The position numbers and the translations under genes are program-made. This document shows, piece by piece, positions 37,130 to 48,886 of a stretch of DNA of 64,000 nt. This stretch comes from Lumbricus rubellus (lineage: Eukaryota > Annelida > Clitellata > Crassiclitellata > Lumbricidae), in contig OX243814.1 of assembly GCA_945859605.1 (NCBI GenBank), positions 40,994,156 through 41,058,155 of the forward strand, read 5' to 3'. The stretch's first letter is position 1, and each line of letters opens with the position of its first letter. The notes under the pieces were generated by a model. That model saw only the letters and a list, made by a program, of their open reading frames with translations, made no database searches and was not told the DNA's origin.

Positions 37130-37759
37130 CACGTGCTGGTAAGCCGATATTAAAGCCGCTATTGAAGCTGCTTGAAGAGAACCATACTAATCGCTAAGTT
37201 TTGCTCAATGTCAAGTTGCTGATTGATAATTTAAAAAATTAATAGGTTTATGCTCATCATGTGCTCGATTAGCCTAGGCTAGAGTTTGCAATTTTTAGTC
37301 CTCTGTGTGGGAAATCTACAACGTTTGTTAGGTCCATGCGTGGTGACAACCCTTTGTTCGGGGTTTTTCCACTATCAGAGTATTAATGCGCAGTCCACAC
37401 TGTGCAATGTGGCTCTGTGCAATGTTACGAGTTTCTAATAACTAATTTTCACACACTTTCGTATGACTTTTGTGGACAAATTTAAATAATTAAAATGAAT
37501 CCTTAGTCACTCTTTTATTTATTTGTTTACTTTAGGAGGTAACCTAGCTATTATAAAGCCGAGAACGGAGAACTATTTGTTTCGATGCGCCATACAAATC
37601 TATTCTGTGAGCAAATGTCTAAAAAAACGAGTGCTTCACCCTAAAATGAACGGGGGCGTCGCCGCGAAGGGGTTTAGGGGCAACTGATCGCTTTTTAGCG
37701 GGAAATAGTCGTACTAAAACGATAATCCACCCCGCATTTAACGGTTTTTTGGAACAGTG

Positions 37760-38938
37760 CACGATGGCGAGCTATTGGAATTCTCAGTTTGTCTGGAACA
37801 CAAAGCGTCTCGGTTGACTGTCAAGTACAATGACCAATTGACCGATGTCTAACAATAGATTCTCTTTGAATTCATCAGTGCGTTGTTCATTGTCTTATAG
37901 TGCGGCTTTCATTGTAATTCCTTTCAACTTCAGTAGATATATAATCAGTTACTATTTCAACCAAAAGTGTTGACAGATTTTTGTAGCGCCAACCGAATTA
38001 TCCTTTGTTTAGACAATAATCATAATTATTAATAATTAATTAATTAATTAATTAATTAATTAACTAACTGACTAAAAAATTGACAACAACCCACACCTTT
38101 CTGCACATATAGACATAGGCCTACACATACTATTTTTACTCAATTAATCATTGATTCATAATTTATTCATTAATTAGTTATTGAATTTACTCATATATAT
38201 TTATTTTGAACATCTTTATATAGTGTTTTTACTGTTTCTTAACAATGAACGATTTATTTATTTACTTCTATTAATTGAAGCAGGGAGGACAAGATTTCGC
38301 GATTAAATCGCCATCCTAATGGGTGGTCCTTTAAGCCTACTCTAAACTGTAATCGTTGGATTACAGATTATCATCATCAACCGAATTGACCACCATATAT
38401 GGCATAATGATATATATATATATATAATATATATATATATTATACATATGCATGACTCAGTTGTATATGACGGAATATATTCATGCCTATACGACAAATT
38501 CATGCTTGAATACACACACATACATACGTGCACACATGAATACAAACGCCAATATACTATAGATTGAAGATTCAATAGGAAAGTAGAAAAAGAACTATAG
38601 ATATATAGACATATATAATACATATTATATATAAACTCATATATATATATTCAACATGAAAAATGGATGGCTTCCACCCCTCCCCCATCTCTCTCTCTCT
38701 CCCTCCCCTCTCTCCCTCTTTCTCTGTCTGTCTGTCTCTCTCTCTCCCCTCTTCCAGGAGGTCAAGGCCAACACTAGCTGCAGATGGACGGCATGCCTGG
38801 GAATCGATCGATCTCTGCTGGCTATGCATATTGATTCGTCTGCAGTGGCAGAAGCGTACTGTCTGAACCTGACCCGATTGTCAGCCAACCAACCAATGAC
38901 CGCCATCGGTTGATTCGTGCATGCAGAGAATATAATTT
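37760..38938. repeat. Intergenic with AATT, TA and CT simple repeats
   Basis: (AATT)n at about 38027-38062, (TA)n at about 38409-38440, and CT-rich 38690-38757. The open frames at 38572-38913 overlap the CT tract and show no domain. No gene seen. Confidence 0.7.
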
Positions 38939-39056
38939 CTATTCCATGATGATGATGTTGTCCAAGTCATTGTGATGAGCGACGAGATGAGCAAATGACT
39001 TTTGATGATGCTGTAAAAAGTGGCAATATGAATGTTCAGTCACACATGCATGCATT

Positions 39057-39652
39057 GCATACATACATACATACAAACATACATACATACATACATACAT
39101 ACATACATACATACATACATACATACATACATACATACATACATACATACATACATACATACATACATGCATGCATACATACATACACATACATAAATAA
39201 ATACATACATACATACAAACATACATACATACATACATACATACATACATACAAACATACATACATACATACATACATACATACATACATACATACATAC
39301 ATACATACATACATACATACATACATACATACATACATACATACATACATACATACATACATACATACATACATACATACATACATACATACATACATAC
39401 ATACATACATACATACATACATACATACATACATACATACATACATACATACATACATACATACATACATACATACATACATACATACATACATACATAC
39501 ATACATACATACATACATACATACATACATACATACATACATACATACATACATACATACATACATACATACATACATACATACATACATACATACATAC
39601 ATACATACATACATACATACATACATACATACATACATACATGCATACATAC
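39057..39652. repeat. (ACAT)n tetranucleotide array, ~600 bp
   Basis: Almost pure ACAT repeats with a few CAAA, CATG and TAAA variants concentrated in the first 200 bp. All MYVCMYVC/HTYIHTYI frames on both strands are artefacts. Confidence 0.98.
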
Positions 39653-39656
39653 AGAC

Positions 39657-39960
39657 TGGCCTAGTTAGCTACACTGGTAAGCGAGAGCGGCATACGTCTG
39701 TTGATTGCAACGGACTGCGGTTCAAGCCCCGGGCTGGGAGTTGACATTCAGAGATTTAGATATCTCGGGCTAGCACGTGTGGGACGCAGGGGCGCAAGCT
39801 GCTGCGGAACAACCTTGGGCAAGTTGCTTTACCCATCATTGTCTGTGGGTAAGGCAACTGGAAACCACCTTACTCATCTCATTCCCGGGTGCTCAACTTA
39901 AAGTGTCTTAAACCACACTTTATATATCAGTGAAGTGCACTTCACATGAAGTGTCCTGAC
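39657..39960 (+). mobile_element. tRNA-derived SINE
   Basis: A tRNA-like head with box A TTAGCTACACTGGTAAGCG and box B GGTTCAAGCCCC is followed by a SINE body with CCTTGGGCAAGTTGCTTTAC, a phrase seen in many deuterostome SINE bodies. It starts at the end of the ACAT array. The 3' limit is uncertain; a short palindrome (AGTGAAGTGCACTTCACA) closes it near 39930-39948. Confidence 0.7.
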
Positions 39961-40365
39961 AACTGCTCAACTATAATAGAGCTGCACGTGTAACCTTCGA
40001 GATGAATTTCATGAGTTGCAGTCATGCATATAAATGGCTGATGAATCCAATTTATTCATCTACGGATGATAATTCTTTTCATTTTTTTTCATTTGGCGAA
40101 GATAAGATTCACGGAAGGAAGAAAAACAGGAAGACTGGTGAAAAAATTCCTAGATGAAAAACTAATAACATTACTTTCGCCCGGAAATGAAATTCACCGA
40201 TACCAATCTTAATTTGAAATTTATATTAGCTTAGGCTATAAAAAAAACTCCAATCATAATTGAAGAATGAATCGTCACTGAAAAAACTGTTGACAGAAAT
40301 TAATAACTAATTAACGAATAAATTTTAATGAATAATTATGAGTAAAAAATTATGTATAGTCTATG

Positions 40366-40445
40366 TCAGCGGTTCCAAACCCGTGGCCCGCGGGCCAAAA
40401 GTGGCCCGCCAAGCCTAAAAAAGTGGCCCGCCAGGCCTCACAGTT
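40366..40445. mobile_element. Possible hAT element terminal fragment
   Basis: CAGCGGTTCCAAACCCGTGG followed by CCCGCGGGCC resembles the ends of hAT elements known from many animals. No opposite end or 8-bp duplication was found. Confidence 0.4.
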
Positions 40446-40841
40446 ACCCTCATCTCTCAAAGAATTAAAAAAAATAATATTTGAAAAAAATCGACAATTT
40501 GGACAGGATAGAACACAATTATTTTCTATTAAAACTTACTTAATTTTTACGTCTATAAATAACATCAAACACTCAATTTTGATTCATTTATAACAATTGT
40601 ATATGCTTTTAATTAATGAAATTTTACATTAATATTATTTAATTACTAATTACTAATTAGTAGCCAATGTGCCCCAAAGACAATTCGTAATTAGGTCATA
40701 ATCTGTCCATTGCAGATGGCAGCACAGTTGTTTTAGAACTGATTTATTTTCTATAGTCGATGCAATATAAATCGCGAATTAATCATATTCAACCATGCAC
40801 TTGCACAGCCTTTATGCATGTGAGATATAATATATAATATG

Positions 40842-40889
<48 letters not shown>

Positions 40890-42140
40890 ATATATGTCAT
40901 GCACTGAGAGATTTCCAAACGTATTTTATGTTTTATTCAAATAACAAATAGCATCTGTGAAACGTAGTGCTTCTGCAGACGGCCCAATGAAGTACATACT
41001 TACTTATTTAGTTACTTTAAATATCTGGGTTATGGCTTTGCTATGTGTAATTATATAGACATGTATATATAGCCTAGTATATATAATATATATTATATAT
41101 ATGTAGTTCAATCAATCAACATTCTATTATTCATTGAGACTAAGACCTTGCAGCTCTGTGACGGATGCTTTGTGCTGCAGTTTCTTCAGCTTCACTGCCC
41201 AGACAGCACGCGATGGACCAGCCATGCAGTCACGGCTTTGGCTGATATTCAACTTTTGTTATGTGGCTTCTGTGCACCTGCGTGGTGCATGCGACTGAAA
41301 ATGTCTGGTGCATTAGACACTGTAAGTGCAATATATGTTAGAAACATTAGGGACTTGATCAACAGCATTTTGAACCATGTTTTATAGTCATAATTATTAT
41401 AATTAGCCTAATTATTGTGACTAAGCAAGTCCTTAGATGTCATTCCCTTTGGACATTATCGTCTCACTTAGGCCTATAGAGCACATAATTCTCGTTTTTT
41501 TCATCAGATTCACAAAATTTAATATTGACTGCGACTGTAAAGTTTTTTTTATGTATTGTTACATTGCAGAAATCATCGCATTTCTATTTAAATCGCAATA
41601 CCTTGTGCTAAACATTTTCAATTATCTATTCCTCTAAATGATGATTTTTTCTCTATCCTTAATGCATTCTATTATAGCAAAACGTCAATTTTCATTTGAT
41701 TTCAATTATTACTTCCATTGTTTTAATGTTTCTAATCTTGTCAATCGAATGCTCCGGAACGACTTCGATAGATTATGAGAAATAAAAGCAGGGAAAGCGA
41801 GAAAGAAAGGAAGAAAAACGGAAAGGAAGAATAGAAAAAGAGAGAGGGCGGAGGAAAGCAAAAGAGGGAAACAGAGAAGAAAAACAGAAGAAACAGATGG
41901 AAAGTAAGATAATTAGAAGGAAATTAAAGAGAAACAGAAAGAGTGCGACAGAGACAATGAGAGAGAGCGACAGACAGAGACAGCGAGACAGAGAGACAGA
42001 GAGGTAGAGGGAGGGAGAGGGAGAGAGAGAGATGCGAACAGAAGGAACCAACATGAGACAAAAGATGAGAGGAAGACAAAAGAGTCGAAGACAATAAAAA
42101 AATGATGCGAGGAAAAAACCCAGATAGAACGACAATAAAA
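40446..42140. other. AT-rich intergenic with TA repeats and a purine tract
   Basis: (TA)n at about 40841-40895 and 41075-41105; GA-rich purine tract 41780-42065. The 79-codon frame 41148-41387 has no recognised domain. Confidence 0.6.
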
Positions 42141-42192
42141 TCCTAGGAATTTTTCCGCGCTATTAAAGTACATTCGATCGAAAGAGACTCAC

Positions 42193-42333
42193 CTCTGACG
42201 CAGAATTCAAGATGGAGGGATAGCGTCACCGCATCTTCCCCATCAGCATCATCCTTCCTTTCCATCTTCCATCGCTCTCCTGTTGCTGCGGCAGATTGGC
42301 TCAACAGGCGCCACCAGCATCCGACGCAACCAG

Positions 42334-42365
<32 letters not shown>

Positions 42366-42560
42366 ATGCTGATGATGAAGATGGAGAAGGATGCTTCAGT
42401 TGCTGATGCTGCTGCTGATGCTGCTTGCGGCGTTGGCATCCTGTCTCTCGGTCGTCTGTCGTTCTCTGGCGCAGCAGCAGCAGCAGCAGCCGTGGTGGTG
42501 GCCTTAGAGACAAAGAGACTGAGACAGAGCCGTCGCAGCCAGATATACATGGGCGTTGCT
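42193..42560 (-). CDS. Candidate first exon of a minus-strand gene (product unknown)
   Basis: On the minus strand an open frame from ATG 42550 runs through Ala-rich and Ser-rich stretches encoded by CTG/GCA triplets. It reaches LHLEFCVR, where a strong donor CAGAG|GTGAGT starts at 42192. The flanking 42560-42800 is strikingly GC- and CpG-rich for this window, fitting a promoter region. A second minus frame (42301-42513, Gln/Ser/Ala-rich) overlaps, so the frame is undecided and the exon may be 5' UTR. The triplet runs are also a simple repeat. No later exon was found. Confidence 0.3.
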
Positions 42561-42830
42561 GATATACGCAGGCGCGCTTATAAATAGCCTATCGCGAGAT
42601 GGACACGCGTACAGCGGTCAGCCACTGGTCAGTCTTGCTGTCCAGCGTTTACCCTATGCCCTTCCGCGCCACTGCATGGCCGAGCAGGCCGGCCGGACGC
42701 AGCGCCTTCGAAGGAGGATCCAGTGGACACCAGGCGGGCAGCCCTGGTCGGTCGTCACCCAACTCTGCGTTCAGCGGCGGCTAACACTCGCAGACCACCC
42801 GACCGAAACTGGCAGAAAATTGTCAACGCT
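42561..42830. promoter_or_regulatory. CpG-rich patch, possible promoter region
   Basis: High GC with many CG dinucleotides in otherwise AT-rich sequence, directly upstream (minus strand) of the candidate exon. No convincing TATA or initiator was assigned. The plus-strand frames here have no known domain. Confidence 0.3.
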
Positions 42831-43600
42831 TTAATTATGGTAACTTAATCAATATTGGAATGGTATTAGTTGTCCATGGCAACCCGACATATTATTATAA
42901 TGCAGCATCATCATCATCATCACGAGACACTGTAGTCTAGACGAACAGCAGATAAAGCAAGGGCTGAAGGTTACATACATGTATACAAGTAACGATCGAT
43001 AAGTATACATGTACATGTGCACAGGTAGAACCACTCACGCGCCTCTATAACCGTGCGCCAGAAAGATATAATCAATATCTGCTCGCAGCCGTCGCGCATG
43101 CGCGCTTATACACACCTATACATAATCCACCGACGAGATCATTGTCTTTAGCCAGACCGTGCACACTATAATATATACCTGCTGCAGTCCTAGCTGCACC
43201 TTTTATGCACTCGACTTTTAGTATGCACATTAATTACGTCTGCGCATTTTTATGGCCATATAATTATATGCTTTTGAATATTCAGAGCGGAAAATTTTAC
43301 GGCATGCATGTTCGTCTTTTCTGATGATATGCTTGCGACAACAACCACCTGTTGGTGTCTGCTGCGACGAGACAATAAACCCTGTCGTCTGCGCCAAAGA
43401 CCTCTAAGCAAGATGTGGGAGGTGGGGAGGGCAGTTACATGGCTTAGAATGCGAACAAAGCGCTGCATGCGGAAAGGCATCTGATTGTGAGCTACATAAA
43501 TAATCTTTTGAGTTCATGGCTGTATGAACTTCGCATGCAGTAAAATCTGAACCAACGCAGGGAATCCAGGGATTTATTAGCGTGCAGCTACACACAAAAT

Positions 43601-43655
43601 GTGCTGCTGCTGCTGCTGATGATGATGATGACGACGACGACGACGACGATCATGA
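43601..43655. repeat. CTG, GAT and GAC trinucleotide repeats
   Basis: Short successive runs (CTG)n, (ATG)n and (ACG)n. Confidence 0.9.
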
Positions 43656-43811
43656 TAATCATAAGGATCATGACGATTCTCATTTCTTATTGGAGTATAT
43701 ACAAAATGAACAATCACCACATCATATACCATTACAACGACATCCCGAACTATATCGTTAGAACATAATATATCTAGATCTATTCGTTGTGACGGAATAT
43801 CATTATTATAC

Positions 43812-44012
43812 GTAGCTTGAAGTATATATATATATATATATAAAATTACATTTATATATATATATGAGTATCTCGCTGTCTCTTTCTCTATCTGCAGTCT
43901 GTCTGCCTATACCTGTCTCTCACTCTCTCTTTCTCTTTCTCTTTCTCTTTCTGTCTCTGTCTGTCTGTCTCGCTGTCTCTCTCTCTCTCTTCCTCTGTCT
44001 CCCTGTTGTCTT
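43812..44012. repeat. (TA)n and CT-rich simple repeat
   Basis: (AT)n at 43824-43865, then (CTCTTT)n and TCTGTCTG to about 44005. Confidence 0.88.
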
Positions 44013-45125
44013 CAGAAAACAATGAGGGTTGGAATTAGTTTCTTTCTTCCCATAAGTATACACTTGTAGTGTACTTGGAACTTCGGAAAGTGTATACTAA
44101 TATAGGCCTAATTACATTATGACGTCGGGATGACGCACCGAATGACAGCAATTGCAGAGTTTACGACAGTAATCCCTTTTTTAGCAAATACCCTTCACTT
44201 CTCATGCAGTGTCTCTTTTTCGTCACGTGTGTACACTGTATACAATTATTGTTATAGCCTACTCCACAAATCTCTGTTTCAGTAACTTCAAATATCTCTA
44301 ACCACAATAGTGTTCTATGTATCACTATTTTCTTCATACTTGTTTCTGCCTTTTCATTTGTTGTTCTGTCTTTCTCTTCTCTTTTTTATATCGGAATTAT
44401 CCATCTTTCCTTCTGCTACATGTCTTTAAATTCCTTATAATATAGTTTTACATTTCTTTCTTCTCTTCTCTATCTTCCCCGCCATGCCTCTTTCTCTTTC
44501 ACGTTTCTCTCCTTCCTTTTTTTATCATTCCTCTCTTTCCTTTTATCTCTGTTTCTTCCTCGCTGTGATGAAAGACATCAAAAGCTTCATGAATTTTACT
44601 TAGCGTTTTCTCATCGGCCATCCAATATTTCATAATCCTAATGGCCTTTCATGCAGAATTTTTGCAAGGCATTAGGAAGCCATTACACGAAGACACAAAC
44701 ACATGGACCCCACCCTCAACGACATGGGTGGCTTTACACGTTTACAAAGGACTGTGTCTTCTATAGACGTCTGAAGACGAAGGATTTATTTGTTGGGGGA
44801 GGTATACAGGGGAAGAGAGACTGACAGACAAACGAACGTACAAACCTAAAATTATTCGAATGTATATACAAACACATGCATGCACGCAGATATTACATGT
44901 ATTACCGTATCTGCTATATAGCCGATATAAAATATATACACAGATGTGATTCATGCATATACAGGTGAACATGCCGTGAAGTGCACATTGTGTCATACAA
45001 ATATGTACATGTATATATACATATAGGCTATATATATAATTATATATATATATAATATTGTGAAGTGCAATATGGCTGACTAACCTGGATGATTAGAGAC
45101 TGAAAGAAAGACTGATATAATATAG
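44013..45125. other. Intergenic, no gene seen
   Basis: T-rich and pyrimidine-rich to 44560, then AT-rich with GCATGCATGCACGC-like alternating sequence near 44875. Nothing coding recognised. Confidence 0.6.
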
Positions 45126-45144
45126 CCACATGCAGAGGCATGAG

Positions 45145-45310
45145 ACAGAAGACAAACAGACCAGACAGAAAGACAAAGAGACAGACAGAAAGACAAAAAG
45201 ACAGACAGACAGACAAAAAGACAAGCAGAAGGACAAACAGACACACAGAAAGACAAACATACCAACACAAAGACACACAGACAAACGGACATATAGACAG
45301 ACAGACATAA
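45145..45310. repeat. (AGAC)n/(AAAGACAGACAG)n repeat
   Basis: Degenerate ACAGACAAA units; its open frames on both strands are artefacts. Confidence 0.92.
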
Positions 45311-45397
45311 GATCACAGCAGCAATAATTGCATAGATCGATAATATTCAGTATGGTTTTAGGCGAACTGATTATTCTACAGCGATCATTCTTCTATT

Positions 45398-45655
45398 TAT
45401 CCAACCAACCATCCATCCATTCACCCACCCATCAATCCGTCTATCCATGCATCCATGCATTTCATCTATCTACCCGTTCACCCATCCATCCACCATCCAT
45501 CAATCCGTCCATCCATCAATCCATCCACCATCTATCCATCTATTTATCCACCATCCATCAATCCATCCACCATCTATCCATCCACCATCCATCAATCCAT
45601 CCACCCACCATCTATCCATCCATCCATCCACCCACCCACCCATCCATCCTTCGAT
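45398..45655. repeat. (ATCC)n tetranucleotide array
   Basis: CATCCATCCACC-type units with a longer ~35-bp period (CATCAATCCATCCACCATCT). Confidence 0.94.
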
Positions 45656-45879
45656 ATCCAGGGTCGCACATGTAAGAGTATATGAATATATAGCTCCACA
45701 AACCGAGTTCTTATCCATATCAGCCATGATGCTGCATAATATATATATATATATATAATTACATGTATATAGATCTCTTATGTGCATATATATATATATA
45801 GGCCTGTGGACGCCATGCAGGGAACATCATTATCTACTCAAGGCGATGTCGTTCTAGGTCTTCGTCGGTGCTTAATACG

Positions 45880-46000
45880 CCTAGGCCACCATCCTCCCCC
45901 CCACTCCATCCCCCATCCTCCCACACCCCATCCCCCATCTCTCATTCCCCATCTCCCATCCTCCCCCACCCCATCTCACTCCGTCCCCCCTCCTCATCAT
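45880..46000. repeat. C-rich CCCCCATC tract
   Basis: Degenerate CCCCATCCTCCCAC units. Confidence 0.85.
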
Positions 46001-46342
46001 CGCCAACGCCAGTCGCTGAAGCATAGCTCACCAAGGGCAACCACACCATAGCAGCGTCGCCCATAGCACGCACCTGCAAATGATGACGCGTGTATCTGTA
46101 CGTATACATGTATATATATAGGCTGTATGTACATGTATTATAAGTCTGAGCATACGTCTATTTATAGGCCTATGGCTACTCTGGCTGTCTGGAGACAAGC
46201 TCAAAATTGTGCACTTTTGTCGACTGCGGTAGACAAAGGACTGTCTCTCCTGTCACAAAGGACAATTAGGTTCAGTAGCCTCTTATGCCTATCGTGCTGA
46301 AATTTCGATTCAGTGCTGCTGTTGAGCATACAAATGTATGTA

Positions 46343-46673
46343 CACCGTGACTCAAAAACATACTGTCAGGGTCATATTGTTAGTTCAATTCTCTACATAT
46401 CTGGAAAATTTTAGAATGATTAATCGTCAGGCATTAGAGATAATAAGGAAACATTTTATTGAATCTGACAGGAAATTGCTTGTAAACTGCAATTTCGGAA
46501 TATGAAGTTTAAATATTCATAACTTTTTATCCGCTCAACTTTATCTCATGAAATTTTGGATTCATATTCTTGGTCCAATTCTCTAAATATTTGGAAAATT
46601 TTAGCGTGATATGTTAGCGGGCTTTAGAGATATATGAAAAACAATTTGGCTTACTTTTTTTTGAGTCACGGTG
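46343..46673. mobile_element. 331-bp TA-flanked (mariner-like) MITE
   Basis: Ends CACCGTGACTCAAAAA and TTTTTTTTGAGTCACGGTG with TA on both outsides (46341-46342 and 46674-46675). Internal phrases (CTGGAAAATTTTAGAATGAT, then TTTGGAAAATTTTAGCGTGA) are imperfectly duplicated, suggesting a dimeric body. Confidence 0.85.
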
Positions 46674-46817
46674 TATATAAAACTATATATTTATATGTAT
46701 GCGCCATTAAATATCTTCATATATATGCATAAAGGTGGTTGCATGGGAAATCAATGCAGTTATAGCCCGCAAAGGTGCATTCTTCAGAATGGACACATAA
46801 AGATACACAAGAAGTGC

Positions 46818-46966
46818 CAGTGTAAGAATTGTGGAAAAATAACGGGGGGGGGGGTTGGACAATGATCCACTCGGAATTAGGGTGTGAAAAACAATACATA
46901 CTTTAACATGGGGCTCTAAAAAGACTGGGGGGTTGGAACCCCCAGCCCTCTGCAATTCTCACCCTG
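46818..46966. mobile_element. hAT-type MITE (CAGTRTRAGAATTG family), copy 3
   Basis: CAGTGTAAGAATTGTGG at the left, CAATTCTCACCCTG at the right. Flanking 8-mers AGAAGTGC and AGAGGTGC (7 of 8). The interior matches copies at 9068 and 26063. Confidence 0.87.
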
Positions 46967-48034
46967 AGAGGTGCGCTTGATGCATGGCATCTGCAGTATA
47001 TGTTTTCTGCTTATGCGTATTTATGCAAAGCCTGATTCAATAATGGTAAACCTATATCATGCATGTCATGTCAATACGCTGACGTCGCTACGTGACGGTT
47101 GGCTACATGAGTGGACCAAAGTACTCCAGCAAGATCTATCCTTTATACGGTCCGCAATAGCGCCACTCCTGTTAAACCGGTTCACAGCGTGATGTTATCA
47201 AGCCAGAATATTCTATGTCTACCGCGACCGCGAACACCCTACATGCACCAATACCGTCATGACACTATTTTCCTATAATTGCCCTGAAATTAAGACATTT
47301 CCAGGAGGTTCCAGAATTATCCATTAATTAGTAATGAGTATAAGTACAACAAAATTTTTATTAGAGTTTATAGCATAATGCCTAATCCAGACACGCTCTC
47401 AAGTATGTTGAACACCACTGAAGATTTTTCTGGAAGTGGCGCTATATAAATTTGCCAATATACGATTACTATCACTATACATTGTATATGGTGTAAGCTT
47501 ATACAGCAAAATAATGACGATCAAGATCAATCAGATTATTTCGCCAAAGTGCATGGGCACAACATCTATTAACACACAATACCATTAATATACATATGTA
47601 ATTATGTATACGTGAATGGACAATTATTTTATATATATATAGGCTGCTACAATACATATAAATGTAGGCCTGTATATATTTCTTGGATTACAAAAGAAGT
47701 CCCGAAAAATTTGTTGAAACAATGATAATTTAGTGTGGATTTGTCAGGATATTTCCTTTCGGGAGCGTTATTTAGCCTACCTGCTTGCTTACTGACTTTA
47801 TGAATGGTACGAGGGTGCCGGAAAACAGGATGAAGACAAGGAGAGTTTCGGTGTGGAAGTGGATATATTAAAATTATACACAGCGAGAAGAGTGAATAAT
47901 TTTGTTCAAAATTCGACGTTTGTTTGATTTCTGAACTTGGACTCAATTGGATGTAACTTCCTACAGGATTCATTCGTGAAAATATTTGTGTGGATCAAAC
48001 TGCAGTGGTGGTAATTCTGAATGTAGCCGAGCAC
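46967..48034. other. Intergenic, no gene seen
   Basis: A phrase GTGGCGCTATATAAATTTGC at 47436-47455 resembles the 3' end of SINE-like repeats, but no head was found. The minus 108-codon frame 47647-47973 has no recognised domain. Confidence 0.5.
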
Positions 48035-48038
48035 TAGT

Positions 48039-48327
48039 CAGTGGCGGATATAGCTGTTCGAAGGGGGGTCCAAAATCTTTGGTCTTGGGACAGGCAGGGA
48101 AAAATTTCGTCATTGGTCGTCAAAAAAGGTATGACCATTTTTTAGTCCTACGGCCGAAAACCGAATTGGGTGGGGGCCACGTCTCATTCAATTTTTCAAT
48201 GGGGGGCAATATGCCATGGCACCCCTATTATACCTATTGCTAATTTGAAACCGAATGGGGGCCATGTCCCATGCAATTTTTAAATTGGGGGCCATGGCCG
48301 GATTGGGGGCCCCTGGATCCGCCCATG
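48039..48327. mobile_element. MITE with CAGTGGCGGAT ends (hAT-type)
   Basis: Left CAGTGGCGGATATAGC, right GGCCCCTGGATCCGCCCATG. The octamer CCGAGCAC directly follows the right end (48328-48335). It also precedes the left end, but with four extra bases (TAGT) between (48027-48034). So the left border is either four bases further out or carries a small insertion. The interior has tandem TTGGGGGCCATG phrases. Confidence 0.7.
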
Positions 48328-48886
48328 CCGAGCACCAATTGTGTATCAAATGAAAGCACATACGTATACAACTATACGTGTGCATACGTATACATAGATC
48401 TATAATTATGTATACGTGCGTTCATGCTGAGTTCTTTGTATATACACTGCGGTCGAAGGTTCTCAACTATAGTGCTGCCCTGAAGGCACTGATAGTCAAC
48501 AACAGCAAGGGTCAAGACGTCTCAATCCTTACATAAAACGCGATAGCCATAGAGGCTAATATATCTGTCGGCCGGTCGGTCCGCCTTTCTCTTTCATTTT
48601 CTGCTTTCGTTTGTCTCTCTCCTTCACTCTCCTTCGTTGCATACTCTCTCGATTTCTTCTATCGCCTTCTCTGTTCTCTGCTCTCCGCTTCTCTGATCTC
48701 GTGGAGCCAGAGATAACGCGGCTATAAATGCAATGCATGCAGCACCAGCATGCAAGAGCGAGGCTCTTGACCTTTCGGCTTGGTAAGCTTATATGAGATC
48801 GAGGCCTTGAAGAAAGTGCCAATAATTACCAGATTTGTTTTCTGACGACGGCTTCCATTACAATCTAATCACCAGATGCACACTGT

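Larger units (their letters stand above)
30817..37759 (-). repeat. Right arm of the giant inverted repeat
   Basis: Reverse-complement partner of 18543-25162 (block list there). It ends ACGGTTTTTTGGAACAGTG. Compared with the left arm it lacks one copy of the ~1.15-kb internal duplication. It carries about 0.75 kb of private sequence near 34370-35120 and an extra tRNA-like module near 36637. The bases outside the termini (left GATATATT, right CACGATGG) show no target duplication. Confidence 0.9.

Noticed and set aside
18543..37759. Polinton/Maverick or other self-coding giant element
   Set aside because: No polymerase, integrase, capsid or transposase frame was seen in arms or spacer; arms are far longer than Polinton terminal repeats.
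38939..39744. Cys/Met/Tyr-rich and His/Thr/Ile-rich frames of 200-249 codons
   Set aside because: Pure translation of an ACAT microsatellite in several frames on both strands.
42301..42513. Separate 70-codon minus-strand protein
   Set aside because: Overlaps the candidate exon in another frame and consists mostly of CAG/CTG repeat translation.
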